DNA of 64,000 nucleotides. It comes from Thamnaconus septentrionalis. Its lineage: Eukaryota; Chordata; Actinopteri; Tetraodontiformes; Monacanthidae. The position numbers were made by a program, and so were the translations under genes. A model generated the notes under the pieces. It did not search any database. It saw only the letters and a program-made list of their open reading frames with translations, and was not told the DNA's origin. Within the stretch, counting starts at the first letter, position 1; every line of letters begins with the position of its first letter. Positions 63,802 through 64,000 of this stretch are shown in pieces. The stretch is taken from NCBI GenBank assembly GCA_009823395.1, contig CM020511.1:13231501-13295500 (forward strand), read 5' to 3'.

Positions 63802-64000
63802 TACTTGCAAGAGGCTCCAGAACAATGGTTGCATGTGGCTCTTGTGAAGGTGGCTGGATCTGACAGATTGGAGTAGCGCCGCTGTTGCTGAACTTCTCCC
63901 TCGTGATGTTGGTGAGCAGGTGTACATAATTGGCAAAATTAAGAGAATTAGTCTCAAGCTCAGTTGGGGTTCTTTTATTCTGCTTTACCCCTTTAAAGGG

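Noticed and set aside
1..64000. tRNA, rRNA, known microRNA or CRISPR array
   Set aside because: I looked for B-box words (ggttcgaatcc type), a few well-known microRNA seeds and spaced direct repeats and found none that held up. A covariance-model scan would be decisive.

Overview
The window looks like nuclear DNA from a teleost fish, probably a percomorph. The evidence is a compact, intron-split gene with GT-AG introns of 280-450 bp, very frequent (CA)n microsatellites, and dispersed repeats of kinds I recognise from fish genomes: L2-type LINE 3' ends, a Tc1/mariner-like miniature element with TA duplications, and a short-hairpin element with a 'tccagtgtgtaaaattt' terminus. Nothing prokaryotic, plasmid or viral is visible. 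The species cannot be named from the sequence.

Only one protein-coding gene can be supported. It is eny2 (transcription and mRNA export factor ENY2, the Sus1 homologue), on the minus strand at about 52.47-53.84 kb. Its four coding exons join in frame to 95 codons plus a stop. A possible non-coding first exon lies near 54.09 kb and a polyadenylation signal at 52.40 kb. ENY2 works in the SAGA histone H2B deubiquitination module and in TREX-2 mRNA export. This copy keeps the family core but has several non-conservative differences.

The remaining ~62 kb is non-coding as far as I can read it. From 1 to 52.4 kb there is a desert without convincing exons. It mixes AT-rich sequence, GC/CpG-rich islands (8.1-10.2 kb and 12.1-13.9 kb), purine/pyrimidine tracts with G-quadruplex potential, and short blocks of ordered sequence with TAATTA-type homeodomain motifs. 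Those blocks resemble conserved non-coding enhancers (for example near 6.4, 8.0, 13.1, 20.4, 36.8, 37.7, 45.2, 45.9, 57.0 and 62.0 kb). Conservation cannot be tested here, so they are low-confidence candidates. A desert of enhancer-like blocks beside a small housekeeping gene would fit eny2 being a bystander in the regulatory domain of a developmental gene outside the window. That is an inference.

Mobile-element traces are the clearest structures apart from eny2. They are a miniature inverted-repeat element at 11.55-11.82 kb, a ~530 bp foldback element with degenerate ~20 bp internal units at 21.25-21.78 kb, a tract rich in 'gtcttggtctt'-type sequence at 26.5-26.8 kb followed by a poly-A-ended segment to 27.2 kb, a cluster of L2-type LINE ends and a 68 bp direct repeat at 42.5-44.9 kb, and a 381 bp TA-flanked element at 63.42-63.80 kb. 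I found no RNA gene, CRISPR array, operon or novel multi-gene system.
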